A stretch of DNA of 64,000 bases from Apoda limacodes. Its lineage: Eukaryota; Arthropoda; Insecta; Lepidoptera; Limacodidae. Where the stretch lies: positions 4,712,001 through 4,776,000 of the forward strand of contig OX291551.1 in NCBI GenBank assembly GCA_946406115.1, read 5' to 3'. Both the position numbers and the translations under genes were made by a program. Positions 43,440 through 56,050 of the stretch are shown here, in pieces (the first letter of the stretch is position 1; every line of letters starts with the position of its first letter). The notes beneath the pieces were generated by a model that was not told where the DNA came from, did no database searches, and was given only the letters and a program-made list of their open reading frames with translations.

Positions 43440-44535
43440 AAAATTTTTTTGTAGTAATTTATTAGCAGTAGGTACATTTATTTGTAGATGTAGGTACAGT
43501 AATTATAGGATAAAGACTATTGGGGGAGAAAGTGTTGTATATGCATAGTTGGTAGTTTGTACATGTACAGGGCTGTGTGTGTTGAAATCAGATGGCGTTG
43601 TGTGTATTGTTTAGGTATATTTATTAATGTTACTAGCTAGATGTTCGCACTTTAATTGTAAAATATGCATACGTTAAAGGGCATTCATTTGCATAAAAGG
43701 TCTAAAACTGCGTCGTGGCTTTTCTGAGTCGTCATTACTTAATGATAAAAAGCTTTCAGCCAAAATATGGCGAAAGACCGCTTAATGCTTTGTTTTAAGT
43801 TTACATCTAAAAAAAGATTTATGTAGTTCCAGTCTGTAAAATAATACGTCTATTTGAAATAGCTTGAAGAAAATTAAATTATTATATTTTTCAGGTAAGT
43901 AACAGACTTAGGAAATAGTTTCTTAAATTAAAGGTAAATATTTAATTTTAAAATTTTAATCGATATATTCACCCCTATACCTATATATAAAAAAGTCTAT
44001 AGATATTAAATACCTAGTGCTCTAGGTAAGGTTAGGTTATGTTTTTTTTCCCGAGCGGAGCGAGGGCGATGTGTTTAATACATACCAAGCAACATTTTTC
44101 ATAAAAAATCTAATACTTAACTACAATAAAACTATAAATCAAAAACTTGTTGCAAGTTGGCCTGATGGGGCAGGGTACAGCTACTAAAAGTATTTTTAAA
44201 GCAACACCTTGTTTGCTCCAAAATTTCAACCTACGAAGGAGCTGTGAAAAATATGCCACCACGTAGTGACCTATTTAGTGGCTCATCAGATATGCCTGAC
44301 CCCTTTCAAAATGACATAGTTTATTCGATATCTTTTAAAGAATAGAATTTCTCGAAAATGCAATCGCAAAAAACTGATTTGAAAAGTGAATTCAGAATAT
44401 GTCAACTTTTTTCTAAGCGTATAAAATGCTCCAGAATGTCACAGGAGTAATTTAGCTGTGTAGGCAGGAATAAGGGTTCCACATAATTCTCTCCTGGAAA
44501 ATAAAGGCCGTTTTTGGAGGCAAAGTACTCTGACT
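43440..44535. other. Spacer without recognised gene
   Basis: AT-rich. Nothing assignable to a gene or named repeat was seen. Confidence 0.5.
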
Positions 44536-44544
44536 ATTGGTGAT

Positions 44545-44945
44545 GGCAAATTTTACTAAAACATAACTTTGTTTTCTTAGACGAGTAAATATGCATTGAT
44601 TTTTTTAAGGTGATTTATTCACCTGTCTGAATCGAGAATCGAACCTGTGAAGTATCAAAACATTTTGGATTTTATGACATCGCTTGAAAGTGTCATTCAT
44701 AAGGATCAAGTATAGTATGATATTTAATTACTGACTATTAAGCTTGTTCATTACATCAAAACAACAAATAAAATTTTATTTTTTAATTTTAAGTGATAAC
44801 GTTACTTAGAATGAATGACCCACTTGATTTATATCATAATTATTATTTTTTATGTTTCACCAATCACTGGGTCGATACAAGTCAATGTATTCCTTCAGCA
44901 AAATTTGCCATCACCAAGGATGCCATCATTAATAGTTAGGGTACC
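44545..44945. mobile_element. Possible MITE, about 400 bp
   Basis: TTGGTGATGGCAAATTTTAC at about 44550 is the near-perfect inverse of GCAAAATTTGCCATCACCAA at 44897. An outer CTxACTATT block is also inverted (44547 and 44930). The interior arms pair only weakly. No clear target duplication. Confidence 0.45.
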
Positions 44946-44949
44946 TACA

Positions 44950-47795
44950 GAAATTTCTTCCAACCATGCACAGCCTTTTTTACTCTGTATATAATTTATT
45001 TTAAAATATCGACTTAATTCTTTGATATCCGTTTTTTAATTTATAAGGGCCCTCCCTTAACACCGTTAAAAATCAGCCAGACTGTGTCAGATAAGTGAAA
45101 CTATTAGTTTTCTTATCTGACACTTTATCTTTTATTTTTATTTGTTAGTTTAGTTTGCATAAATACTGCTATGGGTGCATTCGTTTTGGGATTAAGAGTT
45201 CCCATGATTGGTACTTTTTACACTTTTGATAACGCCAGTTTTGTCTCTGACACTTCTCGTTAGTGTAGCTCTAAAACGTTATTAACAAAATTTTTGTTTG
45301 CAAAATTTGCAAAACGAACGGTTGACGTCCATACACTACCATAAACAAATAATATGTAAAGGCAGTTTGACGAATTAACACAAAAACCCCACCTCCAAAC
45401 ATGGTTCATTTTTCGGTGGCAAAAGTGACAAAAATAACATGACAGTTATTTAATAGAATAAATGTGACATCCATTTATAAGCTTCTTGATAACTGTGCAT
45501 GGTTCTCAATGCTGCTCCTTTTTTTTATTACATGGAACGCGGCCCGTATCGCCAGGGTCACAAAAATATATTGGGAAATACATTTTATATGAATTTTTCA
45601 GAAATACTATACTTATCGGAAATACTTAGTGCCCAGGCACGGACCTAGCACGTCCTTGCCGCTGCACCGATGTGAGTAGGTTGACCTTAAGATTTTGATT
45701 TATAAACGCTTTAAAGAAAATGAGGTTATTTGTCATTTATTTTCTCCGGAATGAAGTTGTAAGAATTGTTATGCTTATCTTGATTATAATAAATGCTTTT
45801 GAAACATTACATTCTGAGATTCGTAACAACACAATGACACGTAAATAAAGAAAATCTAATTGTCGTAAATTTCAATTCCAGCCGCCCCGCGCCCTGCGGC
45901 CATGTTGTTGTGAGCTTTCTAGAGGTAAATGTTGTTTTAGAAAGTTGAAGAGAGATTTGCTCGTGTAATGTAATCTGTGATTTGGAATTAGACATCTGTG
46001 GAGAGATTTTTATACTTTAAGAAAAAGTTCTATTTTTTCTTTCCATTAATTTTTATCAAGAATATATAACAAAAAACCTATTTATTTATTTATCTTATTT
46101 ACCCACTCCCGAGCTATGTACCTATATAATCTGTGTTATGGAGGTCAGTGTGTTTTATATCAATCTTGCGTCTGAAAATGTATATGTATAACATAAATTT
46201 GTATGTATGTATAGCGGCTTTATCCCTGGAAAGGAGGAAACAAAAGCGTTAACATTTGTTAAAAAATTTACTTCAAACAAATAATTTCAAATTTTATTTT
46301 CTGGAAATTACAAAACAATATAAATTTAAGTATATTTTATTAATTCCTTAAAATAATAATAACAAAATAGTTTAATCTTTTCCGTCATTAATAATTTGTA
46401 CTTCGGATTACAGAATTTTACAAATTCTAAGAAACTTTCCTCGAATTTATGAGTAGGGTAATTAATATCAACAAAAAAGGTTACTAAAGATTTTAAAAAG
46501 TTTTATTAAAGGCAAATAAAACACTACTTGTCATTACAATGAAGGGTAATTAACGTTTACATACACCTTTCTAAGAATTAGTGAAGTTTACTAATAACAA
46601 ACATCATATCTTACTGCTACGAATTAAGATTGACGTCACGCGTTTTACATCGCGCTATCGAAGTTTTTTCGGTAGTTAGTATATATACCGACATTACGAA
46701 ATGCAAGTAATGTAGGACAAGGCGTTCTCGATTTGCATTCCATTAAATTTTACTTCTTTTAAGTAAAAAACACTGTTATTCCAACAAGACTAGTTTTATT
46801 TCTGTTAATACAATAAATACAATAAGTAAAACTCATTGGTAACCGTAAGTGTAATTTACTTGTCCTCGCAATAACTAATATTTTAGTGGTTTTTAATATT
46901 ATTAACTTGTAGCTACTTAAGTTTTTTCTCCGTGAAGCCTTGCTACAGACGTACTGAACAAGATTTTTCCAGTGACTTCGTCCGCGTGGACTTTAGGAAA
47001 AAAAGAAAACATTAATTAAATACTTTAAATAAATACGTTAATGATTTTACTTACCAAAATAACGGAATACTTATACAATTTTTTATCCCCTATTTTGCCC
47101 CCTAAGAGATAGTTTCCCAAAACCGTTAAAATACGCCAAATTTAAATATCGAATACCAATCTCCATAAAAAATGTTCTTAGAATACAGAAAAACCCTGTA
47201 TTCTGAGGTGATGACGATTTCGAATTTTTTTCAGGTAAGAGTAAGGTATGAATAAGTGAGTCAAGCAGTGTATGCATACTAACTAAAAAAAAAACAATTT
47301 CAATTACGCCCTATTAAATACCACCACGTCAATTCCGATTTGAATTTCCTCATAGCACACAAGAGTTCGTTTGTCAAAGTTTAAAAGCAGTTTGTCTGTA
47401 AGCTCCTTTGGGCGTGGTGGAGCTAGTTAAGCATATTAGTGGTTTTGAAAAGCACTTTGCCTCTCTGGAGTTGGACGCTTGACAGGATTTAACTTAAAGC
47501 TCACTTCAATTTTGTCGTACAGTTACCATCTTAGATCTAATCTGATTAATTAGAATTAGATTAGAATCTAATCAATTTACTAGGATCACGGCACTTACCG
47601 ACCGACGAGGTGGTCAGAACTATTACAAACGTCAACTGCACGTAATGTCCACGGTTTACCGATATTATTTCACCCCGAACGTGATAGGTGGTGAGCCTAT
47701 TGCCTTACCAGGCACAAACTATATTCTAGACAACTTTTACTAAATTTTTTACTTTTATAAATTGTAACAAGTAAGAAGTATCCTAGATTTTGAAG
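44950..47795. other. Spacer without recognised gene
   Basis: AT-rich, with a perfect 12-bp hairpin (GTGTCAGATAAG and its inverse) at 45083-45124. Part of a dispersed repeat (TTGTCTGTAAGCTCCTTTGG, ATTAGTGGTTTTGAAAAGCA) lies at 47375-47490. Near 46965 is CAGTGACTTCGTCCGCGTGG, a common end block of lepidopteran repeats. Confidence 0.5.
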
Positions 47796-47796
47796 G

Positions 47797-47885
47797 GTCG
47801 ACATCGTACGAGTGATACTCTGGTGACCGCTTACCATCAGGCGGACCGTAAACTTGATTGCCACGTTAGTGGTATAAAAAAAATG
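47797..47885 (+). mobile_element. CR1/Jockey-group LINE 3' tail
   Basis: Carries ACCATCAGGCGGACCGTAAA, then TTGATTGCCACGTTAGTGGT and ATAAAAAAAA. Confidence 0.65.
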
Positions 47886-50034
47886 TAACAGCTAACTAGA
47901 ACCGCCATTCTATATTATGTAGTTGATTCTTCTTAACATAGCTTATCAAAATAATAACATTGAAGTATTTACACTGGTCATGAGGATAATACCAATCCAA
48001 GTAGCTTATTGATGAATTTTGCAACTTATCCTATAGCTTTCATTTCCAAATTACAGCAATCTTGTTTAATAAATTTACTTCATCTTAGCAAATAATGTTA
48101 ATCTGTAAATAAATATGTATTTATATTAATAACTATGATATTATATTTAATGTATATGTAGATGAATTTATTTTACTTGACTATTATTTACAGTTTAAAA
48201 TATTGTATTTAATATCTTATGTTCTATGTAAATGTTTATACTTTGTTATTAATTTGGTTATGCAGCACCTACCTTTTCTATATATTTTTCGTTATCGATT
48301 TACCCAAAGGTTGTCTGGTAGAGATCACTTATAATAGATAAGACCACCTGACTGTATACTATAAGTTTAGTTTTAAACGCTAATTTGTTTTTAATTCATT
48401 TTTGGTGTGCCATAAACTATATATCTTTCTATCTACTATACGAGTCGTTTAAGCAATCTGTACTTGCATTGAAATGAGTCCCGCCTGCTTATAGTTAAAT
48501 ATTTGGTATGTTTGAGCAGTCAGATTTTTAGTAATCGTTTTTTTTTACTTTCTTTTTTGACTGGCGCTTGTCTATTTTATGTAATCTATAACACTCGAAA
48601 GTCTTTTCATTTGAGACCTCATTCATCGAAACCGGCCCAGCCGTTTAGGCTTCATGAGGTCATAATGAACAAACCTACGTTCAAACAAAATGACACTACT
48701 TCAGGTTGTACAGCAATTAAATAATTTAAATCAGTTTTCAAACTTTTTTTTTAAGTTACTCCATTGGTTTTTAAGAATTATTGCGGAATTTCGAAATACT
48801 TGTGAAGTTTTGTTTTGTTTGTTTTGTTGTTCCAAACTGTATGTAAGCATTTCATAAGCTGTATTATCATGTTTTCTAGTTTCTAAAAACAAGCGGTTAA
48901 AGGTAAGTAAGTAACTTGCGTACCTAGGTATTCACTTTGCTTCACTCTCGACTTCTGTGCCTTCGTGCCTCAATCGAGTTTATGCTCTGTAAAAGTGTTT
49001 CATAAGTAGATAATTAAGTCGATTAAGTAGTAATTTTACGAACTGTTAGCTGCCTTATTTGCATTTGAGCTGCAGCTCAACAGCTCCTTTGTTCGAAGCT
49101 GCATATTTGACCCGGTTCACAACTGAGTTACCCATCTCTAAAGCCATCATCACATCACATTTTAGCTGAAAGCTTTTTATATAATAACCCAGAAAAGGCT
49201 AAAGTATAATTCTGGACCTTTCACGTTAATGAAGGTCTATTCAGCTGGAAAGCGTTACTTATCGCTGAAGTGTTTTTAATTTTATTATTAAAGATTTATT
49301 ACTTTTTGAAAAATGGGTAATGAGATATATAAAACACTTGAATTAAAAAAAAAAAAAACATTATTAGCGTCGCTGTGCATTGCCCGATTTTTGATCGACC
49401 GATCAAAGAATCAAAGAGCTATGACTGCTATATATATCACTGTCGATTTTTTATTGTTCATAAAAAATCGAAACACAAATCAGTGAGTGCGCGGCTATAA
49501 GGCTTATTGTTAACCCACCTATTCGTCGGGCAAGCTTTTAAACGTCCAGACTCAAGACAAACACAAATGTTCATCATTGAACCCGCGCCTCTCGGTTTAG
49601 CTGGCGCTCTCATCTCAAAAATGCCACAAGGCAGTAAACCATATTCACTTAACTTACTTATGTGAGACCTTTACGATGAACTATTTTAGCTTCTGAATGA
49701 TATTGCGATGAGGTATTTTGCCACTGTCACAAAGCGGGAGTGCTCAGAAGGTGGTTTTAACTTTTCCCCTTTTGTTGCGATATCCGACAGTGGAAAAAAC
49801 TGCTTGCCAGGCTGCATAGTTAAGTTCCAGCCTAAGAATAGTGTAATAGTCGTTATAACACTGTGGCCTAAGTATTTATTTTATTTATACAGCCGCAATC
49901 GAAGGCGTCTAGACAGAACCATCGTTGGGTTTGGTGTGCGCCGAGACGGTGGGTGACCGCACCCGACTACCTTATGTCGTCACATATAGTCAGTTGGGTG
50001 CTTTACATTTTGTCGCAGCGCCAAGACTGCGGAC
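47886..50034. other. Spacer without recognised gene
   Basis: AT-rich. Contains a SINE fragment at about 49545-49610 (CAGACTCAAGACAAACACAA, then ATGTTCATC). Also contains a perfect 12-bp-arm palindrome (TCGATTTTTTAT, 5-nt loop, inverse) near 49444 and an 8-bp palindrome TTTGATCG/CGATCAAA near 49390. A 73-codon frame at 48503 overlaps a CAGCCGTTTAGG-type repeat block and is not convincing as a gene. Confidence 0.5.
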
Positions 50035-51990
50035 ACATGCTTACGGTCCGCCTGATGGTAAACGGTCACCGTAGCCTATGGACGCTTGCAATACCAGGGG
50101 TATCACTTGCGCGTTGCCGACCCTTCAGCAATCTAATAACTTCTTTCTTGAAAAACTCCATACTGTAGTCCTTGCAGGAAACCTTGGCAGGGAGCTCATT
50201 CCACAACCCAAGCGTTCGCGGGAGGAAGTTTCTCTGAAACCGCATTGTACGCGACCATTTAGGTTCTAAAGTGTGAGAATGAATTCCCTGCCGATGGCAA
50301 GCGGTGCGATGGTAGAAAGTAGCCGTGGGCATCATTTCGAGCAATTCCTCAGAACACAACCCATTGTACAAGCGGTAGAACACACACAGTGAGGCAAAGT
50401 CTCTCCTCAGACTTAAGGGCTCGATACCGCAAGTGAGTTTGGAACCGAGTCAAAAGGGCCAAGCTGGTATCCGGGTGCACCTGCCCAAAGATGGCAGCAG
50501 TACTCCATATGGGGCCGAACTTGCAACTTGTAAAGTAACAACCTTTGCCCCGACGTGAAGTACTGCTTCGCTCTGTTGAGTACACCAAGTTTTTTGGACG
50601 CCAGCTTCACCTTATCTTGTAAATAATCTCGAAACTGAACATCGCTGGAGATGTCGACACCAAGGATCCCAATGCTCTTGGAGATAGAGAGGGGAGTGTT
50701 CTGGAATTGTGGGACTACAGTGAATGGAGTTTTCTTAGCGGTGAACGCGCACACTTGTGTCTTTGTAGGGTTGAATCGGACCAAGTTTACCCGTCCCCAG
50801 TCAGAGACCTGGGACAGTGTGGTCTCGATTTGAGACACAAGTTCTCCGCGGTTTTCCTCCACACCGGAACGAGGGATGTTTGCACGACCCGTGTAAAAAG
50901 CGTCTCCAGTACTGTCATCTGCATAGCAATGTATGTTGTTGATGTCCAACATGTCATTGATATACAGTAGAAACAGCGTAGGAGACAGCACAGAGCCTTG
51001 CGGGACACCAACATTAATGTCCATGCTATCAGAGCAACTACCGTCAACTACGGTTCGTATGCGTCTGCCGGACAAAAAGCTAGCCATCCATTTGCACAAA
51101 CCCTCGGGCACTCCGTGCCAGACCCGATCGAACTTCTTCGCTATGTCCAGGCTACATGCCAATGCCTCCCCCTGACTCTCAATGGCTAGTGCCCATCGGT
51201 GTGTGAGATACACTAGAAGGTCACCAGTCGAGCGACCGTGGCGAAAGCCATATTGACGGTCACTGACCAGATCGTGTACTTCTAGGTATCTTAGAAGCTG
51301 TGTGTTGATCACACGCTCCATCACCTTAGAGCGGAGAGAGGTAATAGCGATAGGCCTGTAATTCGATGGATTTGATTTATCGCCCTTTTTGGGCACCGGG
51401 TGCACATTTGCAGTCTTCCATGAAGACGGAAATTGCCTAGTGTGGTAGGAAAGCGCGAAGAGGCGCGTGAGTACAGGACATAACTCAGGAGCACACTGCT
51501 TAAGCACCACTGCTGGTATACCGTCTGGCCCACTCGACTTATGAACGTTTAGAGAAAGCAACGCCCGCCTGACCTCCCGCTGCGTTATGGAGATTTCCGG
51601 CATGGTCTTACCGCACCACGGTATAGTAGGTGGTACAGCGCCTTCATCGTTCATATTCGAGTTCGAGGCAAAGAGACTGCCCAGTAGATCGGCTTTCTCT
51701 TTAGCACTATGGGCCAAGTCACCATTGGTCTTTCGCAGTGGTGGTAACGACGACTGGCAAAAGTTCCCTTCGGCAGCTTTGGCAAGCGACCAGAAAGCAC
51801 GACTCCCAGAAGGATAGTTCGCAAGTCGCCCACTATTTTGCCGATGAATTGGAATTTTGCTCTGGCAGTTGCTTTCTTACTGAACCTCGAGGCATCATTT
51901 AATTTGTGTTTTAACTCAGAAATATTCGGATCCTTATTATAACGAGCCGTGGTCCAAGCCTTAGGGAAAGGCAAAAAATAAATATATTAA
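50035..51990 (-). pseudogene. CR1/Jockey-group non-LTR retrotransposon, RT region, decayed
   Basis: An intact 434-codon frame (51717-50413) holds the reverse transcriptase core: SSGPDGIPA, PVPKKGD, NYRPIAITS, then motif A as LDIAKKFDRVWH (Lys where Ala is usual), QYGFRHGRST, GVPQGSVLSP, CYADDSTGDA and LGVDISSD. It shifts frame near 50400 into the C-terminus (50383-50066: LWNELPAKV, GRQRASDTPGIASV). At the 5' side an earlier frame (51974-51800) also needs a shift. ORF1 and endonuclease are missing. This is the best-preserved member of the family whose tails are scattered through the window. Confidence 0.85.
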
Positions 51991-52284
51991 AAAAAAATTG
52001 TAATTTTTATTTTCAAGTGCTTTATCCTGTTACAGCTTGTGAGACAGGCCAGGCTTGGCAAGGTAAAGGCAAGTGTAGTATGAATGTTTTGTATTAACCC
52101 AATCGAAAATTATAAGCACAGTCTTAATTCCGCGAAGTTAAAGAGCAAGTTTTCCTGTTATTGTAGTACGTAACTAATCTGACATGAAAAATTTGAATTA
52201 GTTTGTTGTATTTTTTGTGTGAATTACCTACAAATTAGTGCATTAATTTTTATCAAGCTGCAGATTTCGTGATTCAATAACATT

Positions 52285-52505
52285 AATATACTAATATTAT
52301 AAATGCGAAAGTTACTCTGTCTGTCTGTTACCTTTTCACTCTGAAACTGCTGGACCGATTTTCTGTGCATATAGATTAAGTCCTGAGAAAGGACATAAGC
52401 TACTTGAAAACGTCAAGTGTGAGTCGGTTTCTTTTCTATAATTGAAGAGTTGTCGTTGAAATAACTAAATTTAGGGCAGGTGAAACCGCGGGAAAAAGCT
52501 AGTAA
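52285..52505 (+). mobile_element. Non-autonomous Helitron-like element, about 220 bp
   Basis: It starts ATACTAATATTATAAATGCG and has CTGCTGGACCGATTTTCTGT and GAAAACGTCAAGTGTGAGTC. It ends ATTTAGGGCAGGTGAAACCG, then CGGGAAAAAGCTAGT. A compact copy with both ends present. Confidence 0.65.
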
Positions 52506-52543
52506 AAAAAATCGAAAAACTACAATATGTATTAAGTTAAATC

Positions 52544-52716
52544 ACAATCTATGTTTTACAAATAAATGTTTATAACAATTCAGCCTACATACTGTCTAAT
52601 TAAGAAACAATTATCTTCAATGCGAAGATAATTTTCCCATTGGTATATAAGACGGCTTATTTTTGAAGTCAAAGAACAATTGTAGTTACGGCTGTATAAA
52701 AGTGCTCCACTCAAAT
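52544..52716. repeat. 173-bp direct repeat, left copy
   Basis: Nearly identical (about 4 differences) to 53494-53666, exactly 950 bp downstream. Contains ATTGGTATATAAGACGGCTT and CTGTATAAAAGTGCTCCACT, which resemble TATA boxes. Confidence 0.85.
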
Positions 52717-52731
52717 CAAATAATCCATCCA

Positions 52732-52855
52732 TCTAGTCCCAAACTGAGCAAAGCTTGTACCACGGATATCTGACAACGGATACTAAAACATATACCTATA
52801 TGCTTTTTTATAAATACATACATATAATACACAGAAAATACTCAGTCTCACGGTC
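52732..52855 (-). mobile_element. SINE fragment
   Basis: On the minus strand it ends AAGCTTTGCTCAGTTTGGGA and shares the body of 55437-55622. The tRNA-like head is missing. Confidence 0.6.
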
Positions 52856-53275
52856 ATGCATTCATGACCGAATCCCAGTTGATTTTCAGTGCATCATCAT
52901 TTAAGCGTTGAGTATCCATCCCACTAAAATTACGTTGCAGAAGTAATCTCGACTTAGCTTTAGGAAGGCGGATTTTATAAGATAGATAGACCAAGTCATG
53001 GTAGGAAAAAGCGTCATCAGCGCACTGACTATGTTTAATAATATGTGAAGGAGAAGAAATTATTATTAAGTCCAGAAGAGAGGGTGTACTATGGGAAAAG
53101 AAGTGAGTAGCATTAAGTGGAAGTATGTGCAAGTTACATCCCTCTACCACTGACTTAAGTTGAAGGCTACGGTTGTCATTATTTAAAAGACAAGTATTAA
53201 AGTCACCCATGATGATTGTATGATCATATTGAGGTGTGAGGTTCTCAAGAAGTTTTTCAAAAGAGGTGAAGTAAT
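52854..53275 (-). pseudogene. CR1/Jockey-group LINE endonuclease fragment
   Basis: The open frame reads HTIIMGDFNTCLL, then LPLNATHFFSHSTPSLLDLI and SYHDLVYLSY. GDFN and the D/S-H-x-L motif are those of the APE-type endonuclease C-terminal half. It is truncated at both sides. Confidence 0.75.
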
Positions 53276-53493
53276 TAAATAATATGAGAATATAATAAGA
53301 AATAATATGCCTAGGCAGATCGTAAAGTATGGAATAGAAATTATCATATAACTAAACAGATTATTATATGAAGCTTGGCTGGAACGCTCCGCTCGTTTTA
53401 CTCGCTCCGCATCTAGGTTTGCAAAAGAGAAACTGGACCTAACCTAATATACATGACTTATACAGTGCGATTTCTGTTCCTTTCGTTTCAATT

Positions 53494-53666
53494 ACAATCT
53501 ATGTTTTACAAATAAATGTTTATGACAATTCAGCCTACATACTGTCTAATTAAGAAACAATTATCCTCAATGCGAAGATAATTTTCCCATTGGTATATAA
53601 GCCGGCTTATTTTTGAAGTCAAAGAACAATTGTAGTTACGGCTATATAAAAGTGCTCCACTCAAAT
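53494..53666. repeat. 173-bp direct repeat, right copy
   Basis: Partner of 52544-52716. The 777 bp between them hold a SINE fragment, a LINE endonuclease fragment and unclassified sequence. Confidence 0.85.
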
Positions 53667-53939
53667 TCTCGCCTGCGCCCGCTTTAAAATTAAAAGGAAA
53701 TATCAACTGCTTTTACCCATACAAATTGCAGCAAACTGTTATTTCGATCTGATTGTTTTAAATAATTATTTTTACCTTTTTAGTGCATTTTTTTAAAGTC
53801 AGTTATTGGTTTTGTTACAATTTTTTTTATTTTAAGTGACATATTGACTTACTTTACTTTAAGATCTGCCTAGGCATATTAAGAAACGGCAGATTATACG
53901 ATTTGCCTGCGTCACATATACCTAAGCTGTTCACCACAG

Positions 53940-54240
53940 TCGTCACGAATTATCTCATTGAAAGACTCGATAACTTTAAGGCGTCAAACCAGGCTGGATT
54001 TCGAAAAGATTTTAGTACTGGGACCACATCCTTACTTACTATTTATGATATAAAAAACACAGGAATTTGATCAAATGCGTTTTATCGTGTTTGTGAACTG
54101 TGCTTGAACTCCATCAAAACTTGGGCCGTTCAAGATTCTCTTCAGAGAAGTCGTGACAGCAATACAATCCAGGTGCTAAGATGTCTTTACAAGGCTGCTA
54201 CGATGACAGTAGTAGCCAGTTTCAAAATCATACGAGCAGG
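53940..54240 (+). pseudogene. RTE-type LINE RT fragment
   Basis: It reads YLIERLDNFKASNQAGFRKD, then FSTGTTSLLTIYD, then after frame slips SIKTWAVQDSLQRS and IQVLRCLYKAATMTV. This matches the fingers-to-motif-A region of RTE polymerases. Confidence 0.7.
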
Positions 54241-54664
54241 GCCGCCAGGAGTTTCTCTCATAGATTTCTGTCACGCTGAACGGGCGCTTCCTGCGCAAAA
54301 ACACCTTTTACACGCTTGTCCGATTTTTTTAAAATTCTGTATTTAATAATATTCATAAATAATTTGGTATTTTGTTATACACTATTACGGATAGAAGCAA
54401 ACCTCCATAGTTTGAAACCTGTTTTAATTTCGACGTACCGAGCCCTCTTCCCTCCTTCGAAGGATTCAATGTCGTACATTCTTGAGTATCTTATTATGGC
54501 AAGTCGGAAAAACTCACTTCACTTTGCTATATCTTTTCTAGTTTTCGAGAAAAGAAAGTTCATAATTTTCAAGTCGAAATTTTTTGTAAAATAGGGAGTG
54601 TTTGTTTGAGATTTAAGATTGTGATGATTGAGCCCAAAGACGTTCCATCAAATTTTTTTCAGAA

Positions 54665-54735
54665 TATACCACGATACAAGCACCCATCCAAAAACTGACC
54701 ACGTCCGATGTTGTCCAGCTTCGCAATCGTTTCCA
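54665..54735 (-). pseudogene. 5S-rRNA-like sequence
   Basis: On the minus strand it reads GAAGCTGGACAACATCGGAC, then GTGGTCAGTTTTTGGATGGG. This parallels the middle and 3' half of insect 5S rRNA (GAAGTTAAGCAACATCGGGC, GTGGTTAGTACTTGGATGGG) with several changes. Only about half the gene is present, so it is a relic or SINE head. Confidence 0.6.
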
Positions 54736-56050
54736 AAAAATATGAAATGACCTCTACAAAACTGTCTTACTTTTTTTTTGTTTTGCCATTAAAATAAAAA
54801 TTTCCTAGACAGCGTCACTAGATCTGCCGAAACTTGGCACACATAAACGGTTACTGGCATGGCTGGCGGAAGGACTCCCTATTCCCCTGTGTTGTAGAAG
54901 CAAGGCACGGTATTACTCATGATTCCTGATTCCTTATTCAATGATTAAATAATCCCTGGGTTCGGGAACCTGTTCAACCTGCAATGAGAGCAACGAGCAC
55001 CGCTGGCCCCCCGCTGTCTGTGTAGCAATTTCTCAAGGGCTCTGGCAACGTTTCTAACCGCCAGGAACACGACACTACTCAATATTAGAGTTATTTCGCT
55101 GCGTTTTCTATAAGGTGGAGCTCAGGCTATAAACCGTAACTTTATTGTTTATCGGCTTATTCGAGCGAGTACTCGCTGTGACTTACCCCTACTTCGATCA
55201 AATAATAATAATTAATCGTACTTACTTGTACAATACAATCTATAATATTTTACAATCAAAGATTTATGACAAGTCAGCTCGGGTTCCATTCACTTAAGTC
55301 ACCGATTGACTAATATTAAATTTATATAAATAAAAAATAATTGTCACATTCATAACAGTGTATCAATTGCGAGTCGGACTCGCGAACTATCCTTTTTTTT
55401 TAAATGTTTTTAATTTAACGCATTACTCATAGCGCTGCCTGGTCCCAAACTAAGTAAAACTTGTACTATACAGACAACGTATACAAATACATATAAATAC
55501 TCTTTTAGTAAATTTATACATATTCTCCACAGAAAACATACAGTCTCAAGACAAACACAAAAAATAAATGTTTGTCTTGTGCAGAAATCGAACCCTCGCC
55601 CCACTGAGCCACGGAGCCAACAATTAATTCGATTGTTATGTAATTTTTGAAAGTTGTTGTGCACGTTCCGGGAAGGTTTCTGTTTGTGTATCCGAGGTTC
55701 GACAATTATGAAAAGATTTTCATTTTCCAACAGAAACTCATAGCATTATTGCTTTACAAATCGTTATTGTTATTATTTACAATTTAATATCTTTTACAAT
55801 TTCTGTAAATGCTAAAGAGTAGTACCGTCTATCGGCGTATCTGGCACTACGACGATGGCCGCTAGGGGAGCCATTAGCATTTACTGAGACCGGGTTAAAT
55901 GATGTGGAAATTTCCACTTACAGTCTGATTGCTGCGGCGGGAGTGTAATGACAGCGCTTCGAGTGTAAATGTTCTTTGATATTAAATAAAATGGCTATTG
56001 TATAGTATTAAAAAATAATATAATTATTTTAGTTATGTATACGAGTTAAT
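54736..56050. other. Spacer with a SINE
   Basis: No gene recognised. The SINE at 55437-55622 lies within it. GCGAGTCGGACTCGCG followed by CCTTTTTTTT near 55369-55400 resembles the tail shared by 25232 and 38545. Confidence 0.5.
55437..55622 (-). mobile_element. tRNA-derived SINE with A and B boxes
   Basis: The minus strand starts TTGGCTCCGTGGCTCAGTGG (A box) and has GAGGGTTCGATTTCTGC (B box). It then runs CACAAGACAAACATTTATTT to the end block TTTACTTAGTTTGGGACCAG. It is the most complete of five relatives in the window. Confidence 0.75.

Noticed and set aside
48503..48724. 73-codon frame with a hydrophobic start
   Set aside because: Its second half overlaps a dispersed repeat block (CCGGCCCAGCCGTTTAGG); no other exon or domain.
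50066..50269. Plus-strand frames within 50-52 kb
   Set aside because: Shadows of the minus-strand LINE reverse transcriptase.
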